Source of the DNA: Verrucosispora sp. NA02020
GTDB lineage: Bacteria > Actinomycetota > Actinomycetes > Mycobacteriales > Micromonosporaceae
DNA length: 64,000 nt
Assembly: GCF_013364215.1 (NCBI RefSeq)
Contig: NZ_CP054923.1
Location: forward strand, 4,588,001 to 4,652,000
Reading direction: 5' to 3'
Position 1 is the first letter of the stretch, and each line of letters opens with the position of its first letter. Positions 30,913 to 39,525 of the stretch are shown here, piece after piece. The notes beneath the pieces are model-generated. The model was given only the letters and a program-made list of their open reading frames with translations, was not told the DNA's origin and did no database searches. Made by a program: the position numbers and the translations under genes.

Positions 30913-33048
30913 TCAGGTGACGGCGAGCCGGCGCAGGTCACCGGCGGCGTCGACGAGGTACAGGTCGAGCCGGTTGGCGCCGGGGTGGAACAGCCGGTCG
31001 TCGGCGAGCAGCGCGGCGAAGCGGCGACCACCCGGATCCGGGGAGACCACCGGCACCACGGCCCCGACGACACCGTTGACCGCCACCGCCAGCGAGGTAC
31101 CGTCGGCGACCCGGTCGGGCACCGTGCCCCAGATCATCCCCGGCAGCCGCCCGTCATCCGGGTCGACGGCGCGGAAGGCGTCCTGCCCGCCGACGACGGC
31201 GGTGCCGCCGGGCGGCGCGTCACCCACGGTGGTGCCGACCAGCGGGTGCGGTGGCGGCGACGGCATCGCGGCGGGTACACCGCCCCGGATCGGCATGGGC
31301 TGCGACGGCCGGTCGTAGAAGACCTTGCCCGGATCGGTACGCGGCGCCTGCCGGGCCGAGCGGCCCTCGACCCGCCACGGCAGCCGGATGGCCGCCTCGT
31401 CGGCGATGGTCGGCAGCAGGTCGACGTGTTCCCAGTTGCGGTCGTCCACCCGCCCGGTGCGCTGCCCCGGCGTCCGGACGAAGGTGGGCACCCAGGCCAC
31501 CTGTTCGGGGGCGGCCCGGATGGCGTCCTCGCCCCGGCCCTGCACCCCCTCGGTGAAGCTGACGCCGTGGTCGGCGGTGACCACCACCAGCGCCCGGTCC
31601 CACAGTCCGCTGGCGCGCAGCGTGCGGATGGTCTCGCCGATCAGTCGGTCGGTGTAGCCGAGCTGTGCCAGGTGCCGCTGCCGGGCCAGGTCCACCCAGC
31701 CCCGTCCCTCGTACGGAAAGTCCTCGGGCGCCTCGTACCGGGCACCCGAGGGCAGGTACGCCCACGGGCTGTGCGGCATCAGCAGGTGCAGGAAGTGCAG
31801 CGTGGGCCGGTTCGACGGGGTCAGGCCGTTCAGGAAGCTGGTGAAGCGGGCCGGCTGGTTGACGTTGAGGCTGTCCCAGCGGAACTTCGGGTCGCTCGGC
31901 ACCGGCTCGGCGGCGTCGATGCCCGCCTCCTCGGCGGTGCGCTCCCGGTACGAGTCCTCCGGGTCGATCCGGCTCTCGTGCGGCGCGGTGATCTGCCGCG
32001 CCAGCCTCCCGGTCTCCCGGACCAGCACCCCGATCCCCTGTTCCGGGGTGACCGGCTGCTCGCAGCGGCTGGGCGGGCAGAGCCGGGTGATGCTTTCCTC
32101 GGCCCGGATGTCGTACAGCCCACCGAAGGCGGTGAAGAGGTTGTCCGGGTAGTGCGAGTAGTGCGGCGCGTACGGCTGGGCCGGGTAGCGGCCGGTCAAC
32201 ATGGCCGGCAGCGCGTACGGCGTCCAGCCGCTGACCCCGGTCGAGTTGCGGTACCAGGTGGAGCCGGCGGCCAGTTCGGCGAAGTGCGGGTACCGGGCCG
32301 CGTCGATGCCGCCGTCCGCGTCGAGCAGCGAGACCAGGGGCAACTCGTCCAGCACCAGCATGACCACCGGCGGGTGCAGGTCACCGATCGCCGTACCGGC
32401 CGCGCCGCCGTCGCCCCGGGGCAGCACCACCGGCCCGGTCGGCGAGGCGAACAGGAACAGACCGACGAAGATCAGCGGACCCACGGCGGCCACCCGCAGC
32501 ACCCGTCCCGGAGCCCGCCACCGCCGGTGCGCGAGCGCCGCCACGGCCCCGGCCACCGCCGCCACCAGCAGCAGCGGTACGCCCCGCAGCGGCGTGACGT
32601 GCCGGCCGGCCTGCACCGCCAACGCGCCGACCAGCAGGCCGACCAGGAGCGTGTGCGTGGCCGCCCGGGTGAGCCGACCGGCCAGCCCGGACAGCAGGCC
32701 GAGGAGCCCGAGCGCGACGGTGGGCACGATCGCGACGAGGGCGACCAGCAGCAGGATCTCGCCCCGGTCGGCCCGGTGGAACAGGAAGAAGTCCGGACTG
32801 CGGCCGAGGACGTCCAGCAGCGGCTGGGTGACCGCCAGCCCGACCAGTGCCGTCACTTCCCGCACCCGACCGCCCTCGGCCCGCCACCCGCCCCACGACC
32901 GACCGCCCCACCGGCGACCCGCCCTCGCGCCCCCGGCAGCGTCGGCCCCGGCGCCGTCGATCCCGGCAGCCCCGGTCCCCGCTTCGGCGCCGGCACTGTC
33001 AGCGCCGGTCGCGGTGGAGCCGGACCCGTCGGCGGGTCGGTCACGCAC
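30913..33048 (-). CDS. Membrane-bound sulfatase/phosphoglycerol-transferase-like protein
   Basis: The 711-residue protein begins with a low-complexity Ala/Gly/Asp tail, then 4-5 membrane segments (about residues 65-225: LLLVALVAIVPTVALGLLGL, LLVGLLVGALAVQ and others). A large extracytoplasmic alkaline-phosphatase-superfamily domain follows. Metal-site features are VVMLVLDELPLVSL near 245, a nucleophile-loop candidate STGVSGWTPYALPAMLTGRY near 283, HLLMPHSPW near 410, and VVTADHGVSFTEG near 475. There is no CxPSR, so it is not a formylglycine sulfatase; the likely role is modifying envelope polymers. GTG 33048 overlaps the preceding methyltransferase stop by 8 bases. Confidence 0.8.
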   Translation of the reverse strand: MRDRPADGSGSTATGADSAGAEAGTGAAGIDGAGADAAGGARAGRRWGGRSWGGWRAEGGRVREVTALVGLAVTQPLLDVLGRSPDFFLFHRADRGEILLLVALVAIVPTVALGLLGLLSGLAGRLTRAATHTLLVGLLVGALAVQAGRHVTPLRGVPLLLVAAVAGAVAALAHRRWRAPGRVLRVAAVGPLIFVGLFLFASPTGPVVLPRGDGGAAGTAIGDLHPPVVMLVLDELPLVSLLDADGGIDAARYPHFAELAAGSTWYRNSTGVSGWTPYALPAMLTGRYPAQPYAPHYSHYPDNLFTAFGGLYDIRAEESITRLCPPSRCEQPVTPEQGIGVLVRETGRLARQITAPHESRIDPEDSYRERTAEEAGIDAAEPVPSDPKFRWDSLNVNQPARFTSFLNGLTPSNRPTLHFLHLLMPHSPWAYLPSGARYEAPEDFPYEGRGWVDLARQRHLAQLGYTDRLIGETIRTLRASGLWDRALVVVTADHGVSFTEGVQGRGEDAIRAAPEQVAWVPTFVRTPGQRTGRVDDRNWEHVDLLPTIADEAAIRLPWRVEGRSARQAPRTDPGKVFYDRPSQPMPIRGGVPAAMPSPPPHPLVGTTVGDAPPGGTAVVGGQDAFRAVDPDDGRLPGMIWGTVPDRVADGTSLAVAVNGVVGAVVPVVSPDPGGRRFAALLADDRLFHPGANRLDLYLVDAAGDLRRLAVT

Positions 33049-34543
33049 CCAGGGCCACCCGGTAGAGGGTGCGGGTGCCCGAGGGCAGCTCCAGCCGGTC
33101 CTCGACGGTGCCGTGCGCGCCGAGCAGTGCCTCGAAGGCGTCGCGCCGGTAGTCGGGGAAGAGACCGTCGGGCTTGTTCGCCAGCAGCCGGGCGGCCATC
33201 GGGTCGTCGGGGTGCACGAACTCCACCACCAGCCGGCCGCCCCGGACGGCGTACCCGGCCAGGCAGGCGACCACCTCGGGCAGCGGCACGTTGCGCCCGA
33301 TGGCCAGGTGGTGCACCAGGGCCAGGGCGAGCACGGTGTCCGCCTGCGCGCGGTCGGCGAACGAGGCCCGCTCCACGCCACGCCAACCGCCGCCGGGCGA
33401 CGGGTCGGCGAGATCCATGACCAGCGGCAGGATCCGCGGTTCCCGCTCGTCGCGCAGCGTGCGGTAGAGCCGGTCGAGCACCGCCGGATCCTGCTCGACG
33501 GCGACCACGTAGTCGGCGTGCCGGGCGGCGAGGCGGGCGTACCGGCCGTCGTTGGCGCCCAGGTCGAGCACCAGGCGCGGCCGGGCGGCGCAGGTCAGCG
33601 CGGCGGTGACGAACCGTTCCTTGCCGGCGCGGTCGTCGCCGGAGTAGCCGCAGGTGCGCTGGTAGTCCACCCAGTGCGTGGCGGTGGGCCGGTGGTCGAG
33701 ACGGCGGACCAGCTTCTCGATGCCCCGGACGGTGGCCAGGGCCAGTTCCCGGGTGTAGCCGGCGGCGCGCAACTGGGCGCGGACGTCCGAGGTGCTGGTG
33801 GCGGCGCTGCGCCGCTGCACGCTGCCATGCAGGTGGACGTGGGTCGGTACGCCCGGCAGCAGCCGCCGCACGCCCCGGAACAGCGGGACCATCTGCTCCG
33901 GTTCGATGCCGTCGATCCGGGCCCGCAGCCAGGGCCGGAAATCCATCCCCAGGTGGGCGCCGAGCATCAGCGGATAGAGCAACGTCTGGCAGAACTGCCG
34001 GTAGCCGGCCCACGGTTCGCCGTCGCGCAGCGGGGTGAACGAGCCGACGTCGATGAAGACCGGTTCGACGCCGCGCCACTGGAGGTTGTACGCCGAACCG
34101 TCCTTCGTGGTGAAGCCCGCCGGCAGGGCCGCCCGGAGGATCTCCAGGTGCAGCAGGGCCGCGTCGCGCAGCATGGCGAAGGACCACTCGTACGGGTGGG
34201 AGACGAACGGGATGCGCTCGTGCCGCAGCACCGCCGCCCATGCGGGGTCTCCCGTGCCGGTCGGGTCTCCGGAGCCGGCCGGTGCGGCGGAGGGCGGCAC
34301 CTGCGCGCCGGCCGGGAGTTCCTCGGTGCCGCAGACCTTGCCGGCGGCGAGCAGGGGCGGGAAGAACGTGCTGCCAGCGAGCGCCCGCCAGTGCTGCGTG
34401 GCGGTCTCGTCCAGCGCCCGCAGCACGTCGTCACCGGCGTGGAAGACCCGGTTGGCCGGGTCGCGGAAGGACCCGGGTTCGGCCCGCAGCTCGACGCCGG
34501 ACGAGGTCTGCCGGTCGGCCCGGCCGAGGTCGGGGATCGTCAT
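33041..34543 (-). CDS. NoeA-like class I SAM-dependent methyltransferase
   Basis: The 500-residue protein starts with SFRDPANRVFHAGDDVLRAL near residue 24 and has the characteristic block IPFVSHPYEWSFAMLRDAAL, then KDGSAYNLQWRGVEPVFIDV near 160, as in nodulation-type NoeA proteins. The SAM-binding Rossmann part follows with LVLDLGANDGRYARLAARHA near 315 and an ALVHHLAI block near 400. It sits between a small membrane protein (10-base gap) and the membrane sulfatase-like gene (8-base overlap), suggesting methylation of an envelope glycan or its lipid carrier (inference). ATG 34543 is used. Confidence 0.8.
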   Translation of the reverse strand: MTIPDLGRADRQTSSGVELRAEPGSFRDPANRVFHAGDDVLRALDETATQHWRALAGSTFFPPLLAAGKVCGTEELPAGAQVPPSAAPAGSGDPTGTGDPAWAAVLRHERIPFVSHPYEWSFAMLRDAALLHLEILRAALPAGFTTKDGSAYNLQWRGVEPVFIDVGSFTPLRDGEPWAGYRQFCQTLLYPLMLGAHLGMDFRPWLRARIDGIEPEQMVPLFRGVRRLLPGVPTHVHLHGSVQRRSAATSTSDVRAQLRAAGYTRELALATVRGIEKLVRRLDHRPTATHWVDYQRTCGYSGDDRAGKERFVTAALTCAARPRLVLDLGANDGRYARLAARHADYVVAVEQDPAVLDRLYRTLRDEREPRILPLVMDLADPSPGGGWRGVERASFADRAQADTVLALALVHHLAIGRNVPLPEVVACLAGYAVRGGRLVVEFVHPDDPMAARLLANKPDGLFPDYRRDAFEALLGAHGTVEDRLELPSGTRTLYRVALGA

Positions 34544-34553
34544 GCCCGGCGGG

Positions 34554-34703
34554 TCAGTTCTGGTCGGTGGGCTGGCGGCGGAACCGGTCGACGAGTCTGC
34601 GCCAGTACAGTTTGGCCGCCACCGCGACGCCGGCGACACCGCCGACCACCGCCTGCACGATCAGGCTGCCGGATCCCGCGTCCAGGTAGGCCAGGTGGTC
34701 CAC
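34554..34703 (-). CDS. Small YLD(A/P)GSGS membrane protein (49 aa)
   Basis: GTG 34703 lies 6 bases after AAGGAGC. The peptide reads VDHLAYLDAGSGSLIVQAVV then GGVAGVAVAAKLYWRRLVDR. It has the LAYLDAGSGS motif followed by a single membrane helix and a basic tail. Tiny proteins with YLDPGSGS are common beside glycan-modification and sulfatase-type genes; their function is unknown. First gene of a three-gene operon. Confidence 0.8.
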   Translation of the reverse strand: MDHLAYLDAGSGSLIVQAVVGGVAGVAVAAKLYWRRLVDRFRRQPTDQN

Positions 34704-34843
34704 CGACCGCTCCTTCCCCTCGCCGTCTACGTCGTCGTCTACGGCATACGTTTCACGTTTCGCACGTTTTGCCGGACTCCTGCCACCGTACGCGGATTGC
34801 CGCTTCCTGTCGGGCACAACGCCCACTTCCCCGCGTTCGAGTC

Positions 34844-34905
34844 GGATGTAAGGAGGGGACCCCTGCTATGCACGAGGCGTTAGCAGGGGTCCCCTCCTTA
34901 CATCC
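34844..34905. repeat. Palindromic repeat, family A copy 3 (perfect 24-bp arms)
   Basis: Left arm 34844-34867 (GGATGTAAGGAGGGGACCCC plus TGCT) is the exact reverse complement of 34882-34905, around a 14-base loop. The right arm provides the final codons and stop of the histidine kinase on the minus strand. It lies between the kinase 3' end and the 5' region of the small membrane protein operon. Confidence 0.9.
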
Positions 34906-36343
34906 GGGGAAGGTGGACGGTGAAGACGGTGCGGCCGGGGCGGGTGTCCAGGGTGACGCTGCCGTGGTGGGCCTCCACCACGGCGGCGACGATGGACAGG
35001 CCGAGTCCGGTGCTGCCGTAGGCGCGGGAGCGGGAGCTGTCGCCCCGGGCGAACCGTTCGAACACCTCCGGCCGCAGCTCCGGCGGCACGCCCGGCCCGT
35101 CGTCGGCGACGCGGAGTTCGACGACGCCGTCGGCCAGCCGCAGGCCGGTGGTGACGGTGCTGCCGGGTGGCGTGTGCACCCGCGCGTTGGCCAGCAGGTT
35201 CGCCAGCACCTGGTGCAGCCGGGCCGGGTCACCGGGCACCCGGACGACGGTGTCGGGCAGGTCGAGCTGCCAGTGGTGCTCCGGGCCGGCCACGTGCGCG
35301 TCGCTGACCGCGTCCACGACCAGCGCGGTGAGGTCGACCGGTTCGAGGGCCAGCGGTCGGCCGGAGTCGAGCCGGGCCAGCAGCAGCAGGTCGTCCACGA
35401 GTCGGGTCATCCGGGTGCTCTCCGACTCGACGCGGCGCAGCGCGTGGGCCACGTCGGGCGGGACCTGGTCGCGACCCCGACGGGCCACCTCCGCGTACCC
35501 CCGGATCGCGGCCAACGGGGTGCGCAGCTCGTGGCTGGCGTCGGCGACGAACTGGCGTACCCGGGTCTCGCTGGCCTGTCGGGCGGCGAGCGCGGCGGCG
35601 ACGTGCCCGAGCATCCGGTTGAGCGCGGACCCGACCTGCCCGACCTCGGTGCGCGGATCGGTGTCGGCGACCGGCACCCGTTCGGAGAGGGCCACCTCGC
35701 CCCGGTCCAGCGGCAGCTCGCTGACGTGGGCGGCGGTGGCGGCGACCCGACGCAGCGGACGCAGTGTGGCCCGCACGATCAACGCCCCGGCGGTGCCGGC
35801 GACCAGCAGCCCGGCCGCGGTGACGCCGGTCTGCGCGGCCACCATCCACCAGACGGTCTCCCGGACGCCGGACAGCGGCACCGCGAGCACCCGGACGCCG
35901 GTGGCCGACGGGCGGGCCACCATCCGGTAGCCGCCCCGCTCGCCCAGGTCGACGCTGCGCGGACGGCCGTCGGTGGGCGCCCCGGACAGCGCCGACAGCT
36001 CCGCGACCGGCACCTCCTGCTCCTGGCGGTCGAGGAGGGTCCACGCCTCGGTGACCCGACCGTCGACGACCCGCGCGCTGATCGTGCCGGACGGGAAGCC
36101 GCGTGGGACCCGCACGTCGCCGTTCCACGGCCCACCGCCCGGCACGGGCTCCCACGGCACGCCGGGCCGGCCGCCGGGCATCGACTGCAACTGCTGGTCC
36201 ACCCGGGAGATCAGGAACTGCCGTAGCGCCACCGTGGTCAGGCCGCCGATGGCCAGGCTGACCACGGCGAGCAGGGCGAGGAGCGTGACCACCAGGCGGG
36301 TACGCAGCGACCAGCCGGCCAGCCAGCGCCGCAGCACGCTCAC
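34898..36343 (-). CDS. Sensor histidine kinase
   Basis: The 481-residue two-pass kinase has membrane helices at about 14-35 and 170-190 enclosing an extracytoplasmic sensor of about 135 residues, a HAMP linker (RATLRPLRRVAATAAHVSEL), the phospho-acceptor box FVADASHELRTPLAAIRGYAEVA-type (His near 275), an N box (QVLANLLANARVHTP) and G boxes (DDGPGVPPE, GSTGLGLSIVAAVVEAHHG). GTG 36343 overlaps the regulator's stop (GTGA). The C-terminus ...HLPRM-stop is created by the family A palindrome. Confidence 0.95.
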   Translation of the reverse strand: MSVLRRWLAGWSLRTRLVVTLLALLAVVSLAIGGLTTVALRQFLISRVDQQLQSMPGGRPGVPWEPVPGGGPWNGDVRVPRGFPSGTISARVVDGRVTEAWTLLDRQEQEVPVAELSALSGAPTDGRPRSVDLGERGGYRMVARPSATGVRVLAVPLSGVRETVWWMVAAQTGVTAAGLLVAGTAGALIVRATLRPLRRVAATAAHVSELPLDRGEVALSERVPVADTDPRTEVGQVGSALNRMLGHVAAALAARQASETRVRQFVADASHELRTPLAAIRGYAEVARRGRDQVPPDVAHALRRVESESTRMTRLVDDLLLLARLDSGRPLALEPVDLTALVVDAVSDAHVAGPEHHWQLDLPDTVVRVPGDPARLHQVLANLLANARVHTPPGSTVTTGLRLADGVVELRVADDGPGVPPELRPEVFERFARGDSSRSRAYGSTGLGLSIVAAVVEAHHGSVTLDTRPGRTVFTVHLPRM

Positions 36344-37083
36344 TCCGCCGGCTTGAGCAGGTACCCGGCCCCGCGCAACGTGTGGATCATCGGCGGGCGA
36401 CCGGCGTCGATCTTCTTCCGCAGGTAGGAGATGTACAGCTCGACCACGTTGGCCTGGCCGCCGAAGTCGTAGTTCCACACCCGGTCGAGGATCTGTGCCT
36501 TGCTGAGCACCCGACGCGGGTTGCGCATCAGGTAGCGCAGCAGCTCGAACTCGGTCGCGGTGAGCGTGACCAGTTGCCCGTCCCGGCGTACCTCGTGGCT
36601 CTCCTCGTCCAGGGTGAGACCGCCGACGGTGAGCACCGCGTCGGGGCGGGCGGCGACCGCGAAGCCGGAGCGGCGCAGCAGCGCCCGCAGCCGGGCGATC
36701 ACCTCCTCCAGGCTGAACGGCTTGGTCACGTAGTCGTCGCCGCCCACGGTCAGCCCGGCGATGCGTTCCTCGACCGCGTCCCGGGCGGTCAGGAACAGCA
36801 CCGGCAGGGTGGCGGCCTCCTCGCGCAGCCGGCGCAGCACCTGGAAGCCGTCCAGGTCGGGAAGCATCACGTCGAGCACCACCGCGTCGGGCCGGAACTG
36901 CCGGGCGGCATGGACCGCCGCCGTTCCGTCCCCGGCGGTGCGGACCTGCCAGCCCTCGTAGCGCAGGGCCATCGACAGCAGGTCGGCCAGGGTCGGTTCG
37001 TCGTCGACGACCAGCACCCGGACCGGTTCGCCGTCGGGCCGGCGCAGCTCGACGCGGCCCGGCCCGACCGCTCCCTCGCTCAT
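36340..37083 (-). CDS. OmpR-family response regulator
   Basis: A 247-residue partner of the kinase. The receiver domain has acidic residues VVDDEPT, phospho-acceptor Asp in AVVLDVMLPDLDG, and Lys in DDYVTKPFSLEEV. The DNA-binding winged helix has LTATEFELLRYLMRNP and VVELYISYLRKKID with IHTLRGAGYLLKP, close to the TcrA/PrrA/MprA group. ATG 37083 has GGGG 6 bases upstream; ATGs at 37086 and 37095 are alternatives. Translationally coupled to the kinase. Confidence 0.93.
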   Translation of the reverse strand: MSEGAVGPGRVELRRPDGEPVRVLVVDDEPTLADLLSMALRYEGWQVRTAGDGTAAVHAARQFRPDAVVLDVMLPDLDGFQVLRRLREEAATLPVLFLTARDAVEERIAGLTVGGDDYVTKPFSLEEVIARLRALLRRSGFAVAARPDAVLTVGGLTLDEESHEVRRDGQLVTLTATEFELLRYLMRNPRRVLSKAQILDRVWNYDFGGQANVVELYISYLRKKIDAGRPPMIHTLRGAGYLLKPAE

Positions 37084-37171
37084 CATGGTCCCCATCGTGA
37101 GCGCACCGACTGGGCTCCGCTTGTGCGGTTCCTGTGTGCCGGCTGTGTGGACTCCCCGCGCGCGGGGTCCA

Positions 37172-37396
37172 TCACTCGGTCACGCCGACCGGGTCGGTCC
37201 GGACGAAACGCATCGTCCAGTCGCCCGTGCCGTCGGGCCGCTGCCGCGCGTAGAGATGGTCGGCGGCGGGATCCGGCGCCGATTCCGGCCGGCGCAGCAC
37301 CCACAGCCGGGGCGGCGCCCCGTCCGGGCCGGCCGGCAACGCCCGGACCAGATCGTCGGCCGGGCCACCGACGAAACGTACGGTCACCTCACTCAT
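37172..37396 (-). CDS. Small hypothetical protein (74 aa)
   Basis: It starts MSEVTVRFVGGPADDLVRAL after GGCGGAG and reads as a compact alpha/beta peptide ending RFVRTDPVGVTE. Ala/Gly/Arg-rich, no membrane segment or Cys. The conserved-looking VRFVGGPAD...LYARQR pattern recalls small actinobacterial proteins of unknown function. It ends 89 bases before the start of the response regulator on the same strand. Confidence 0.6.
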   Translation of the reverse strand: MSEVTVRFVGGPADDLVRALPAGPDGAPPRLWVLRRPESAPDPAADHLYARQRPDGTGDWTMRFVRTDPVGVTE

Positions 37397-37564
37397 CGTG
37401 TGCTCCGCCTTCCGTTCGTCCGGTTCGTCGCCGTCCCGGCTCGCACGCTAACGCACCGGCCGCCGCCGGAGGCCGGTTTGCCCTGATCAACGACGGGGTA
37501 CCGTGCCGGACGCCGCCACGTCAGGTGAGGCGCGGCACAGCAGCACGAGGACGAGGAGCGGTCC

Positions 37565-38509
37565 ATGCGGACGCTGGACGGGCGATACCGGCTCGAACAG
37601 CGCATCGGCGTCGGCGGGATGTCCGAGGTCTGGCGGGCCCACGACTCGGTGCTCGACCGGCCGGTCGCGGTGAAACTGGTGTCGCCGGGTCAGCCGGACG
37701 GGGACGCCTCGGTCGAGCGGATCCGCGCCGAGGCCCGGTCGGCGGCCCGCCTGGTGCATCCCAACGTCGCCAGCGTGCACGACTTCGGCACCTGCGCCGG
37801 CCTGCCCGGACGCGAGCAGCCGTACATCGTGATGGAGCTGGCCGAGGGGTTGACGCTCGCCGCGCACCTGCGCGCCGGGCCGCTGGACTGGCAGATCGCC
37901 GTCCGGGTCTGCGCCGAGGTCAGCGCCGCGCTGGCCGCCGCACACGCCCACGGCATCGTGCACCGCGACGTCAAACCGGCGAACGTGATGCTCACCCCGT
38001 CCGGGGTGAAGGTGCTCGACTTCGGCATCGCCACCCCGAACGGCACCACCGACTACGCCCCCGACGGCGTGGTGGTGGGTACGCCCGCTTACCTCGCCCC
38101 CGAGCAACTGCGTCAGGCGCCGGTCACCACGGCGGCCGACATGTACGCCCTCGGCGTGCTGCTCTACTGCTGCCTGGCCGGGCGGTTGCCGTACTCGGCG
38201 GACAGCGTCACCCAGTTGCTCGGGCCGCACGGACGGCAGCCACCGCGCCCCCTGCCCGAGGTCCCGGGCCTGCCCGCCGAGGTGGCCGACCTGTGCCGGC
38301 GCTGCCTCGCCGACGATCCCGCCCGGCGGCCGACCAGCCTGGTCACCGCCCTGCTGCTGGCCGAGGCGGTGGACGCCCGGGTGTACGTGCCGATGCACCA
38401 GCCCCTGCTGCCCCGTCAGCGCCCACCGGTGAGTCCGTGGACCGAGCGGGCGGCGTCCGAGGCCACCGAGGCCGCACCGCGCGTGCAGTGGAGCCGGCAT
38501 CCCCGGTGA
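37565..38509 (+). CDS. Soluble Ser/Thr protein kinase (Hanks type)
   Basis: A 314-residue kinase with all main motifs: glycine loop IGVGGMSEVW, Lys in PVAVKLV, HRDVKPANVML catalytic loop (residues 136-146), DFG in VLDFGIA, APEQL in PAYLAPEQLRQ and the final R in DPARRPTS. Unlike PknA/PknB it has no transmembrane segment or PASTA repeats; the last 40 residues are a Pro/Arg-rich tail. ATG 37565 follows GAGGAGCGGTCC. No obvious substrate is adjacent; an OsmC-like gene follows at 53 bases. Confidence 0.92.
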   Translation: MRTLDGRYRLEQRIGVGGMSEVWRAHDSVLDRPVAVKLVSPGQPDGDASVERIRAEARSAARLVHPNVASVHDFGTCAGLPGREQPYIVMELAEGLTLAAHLRAGPLDWQIAVRVCAEVSAALAAAHAHGIVHRDVKPANVMLTPSGVKVLDFGIATPNGTTDYAPDGVVVGTPAYLAPEQLRQAPVTTAADMYALGVLLYCCLAGRLPYSADSVTQLLGPHGRQPPRPLPEVPGLPAEVADLCRRCLADDPARRPTSLVTALLLAEAVDARVYVPMHQPLLPRQRPPVSPWTERAASEATEAAPRVQWSRHPR

Positions 38510-38562
38510 GTTTCACCCGATCGGGGTCGGGTAGCCGGGCGGGGAGCGACGGGAGGAACGTG

Positions 38563-38982
38563 ATGAGTTCCTGGCTGAACGAGGTTGCCACGGCCACCGC
38601 CGAGGGCGGCCACATCCACACCGACGACGAGGCGCTCTCCACCGGCCTCGCCTCTCCGTTGGCGGCACACTGCAGCGGGCTCACCCCGTCGCAGCTGCTC
38701 GCCGCCGCCTTCGCCTCCTGCCTGCACCACGCGGCGGTCGAGGCGGCCGGGGGGATCACCGACGAGGCGCACACCGTACAGGTACGGGCGGAGGCCAGCC
38801 TCGGACGCGACGACGACGGCCGGTACCGGGCCGACGTGCACGCCTCGATCTCGTCGGTGGGCCTGACCCGCCAGCAGCTCACCGAGCTGGTGGAGCAGGC
38901 CGACCTGCTCTGGCCGTTCTCCAGCGCCGACGGCAGCCGGCACCGCCTCACGGTCACCCCGGCGGAGAACGGCCGGCACTGA
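38563..38982 (+). CDS. OsmC/Ohr-like protein lacking the resolving cysteine
   Basis: A 139-residue OsmC-superfamily protein. The peroxidatic Cys region TPSQLLAAAFASCLHHAAV places Cys53 correctly. The second-Cys region, normally VCPYSNAT, is LWPFSSADG with Trp117 in place of Cys. Ohr/OsmC enzymes reduce organic hydroperoxides; without the resolving Cys this one may use another thiol or have a different role. ATG 38563 follows GGGAGGAACGTG. Probably co-transcribed with the Ser/Thr kinase. Confidence 0.85.
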   Translation: MSSWLNEVATATAEGGHIHTDDEALSTGLASPLAAHCSGLTPSQLLAAAFASCLHHAAVEAAGGITDEAHTVQVRAEASLGRDDDGRYRADVHASISSVGLTRQQLTELVEQADLLWPFSSADGSRHRLTVTPAENGRH

Positions 38983-39525
38983 CCCCGCCAGGCCCAGCGG
39001 CCCGCGTCGCGGCCCCGCCCTCTGCGCCGATCATGGCGTCATGGCACCCGGCCCGCCGATCACGCGTTGACGCACACTCGGCCGCCGATCATGGCGTCAT
39101 GGCACCCGGTTCGTCCGCTTGTCGGGCTTTATGTCGTCGCCACAAGTCCATGATCGACGGGCACCCCGGACGCTGGGGGCGCCTGGGTACTCGGCGCCTA
39201 GGACAGTGGGGCGGGCGGGGGCGGTGGGGCGGGCGGGGCGGGTGGGGACGAGGGGGGCCGACCGCCTGACCGGTGCGGACGCGATGGGCCCAGGCAGCCC
39301 TCCACCGTTCGGGGGAGGCGCGGTCGGGTCTCCATCGACGGCGGCGAGATCCCTTTTTCGTCCTATTCACACCGTAAAATCCGGCATTACGGGCACGACG
39401 GATAGACGAGGTGCATCCGCTATCCGGTCAACCGGGCGGTATCGACCGGTGAACAGCGACGAATTGTGACGCACGCCACCAAGCGGGCTGATGGCAACGG
39501 GCCGAAGGCTTTCTAGCCTCGGCGG
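38983..39525. other. 543-base intergenic region with 58-bp direct repeat and G-rich tract
   Basis: GCCGATCATGGCGTCATGGC plus ACCCGG occurs at 39026-39051 and 39084-39109 (period 58). A degraded partial copy may lie near 39147. A strand-asymmetric G-rich tract (39200-39255) follows. The last 150 bases are AT-richer and probably carry the promoter of the lysozyme-like gene. No ORF with a ribosome site was found. Confidence 0.6.

Noticed and set aside
39026..39109. Possible CRISPR-like repeat
   Set aside because: Only two good copies, no spacer series and no cas genes nearby.
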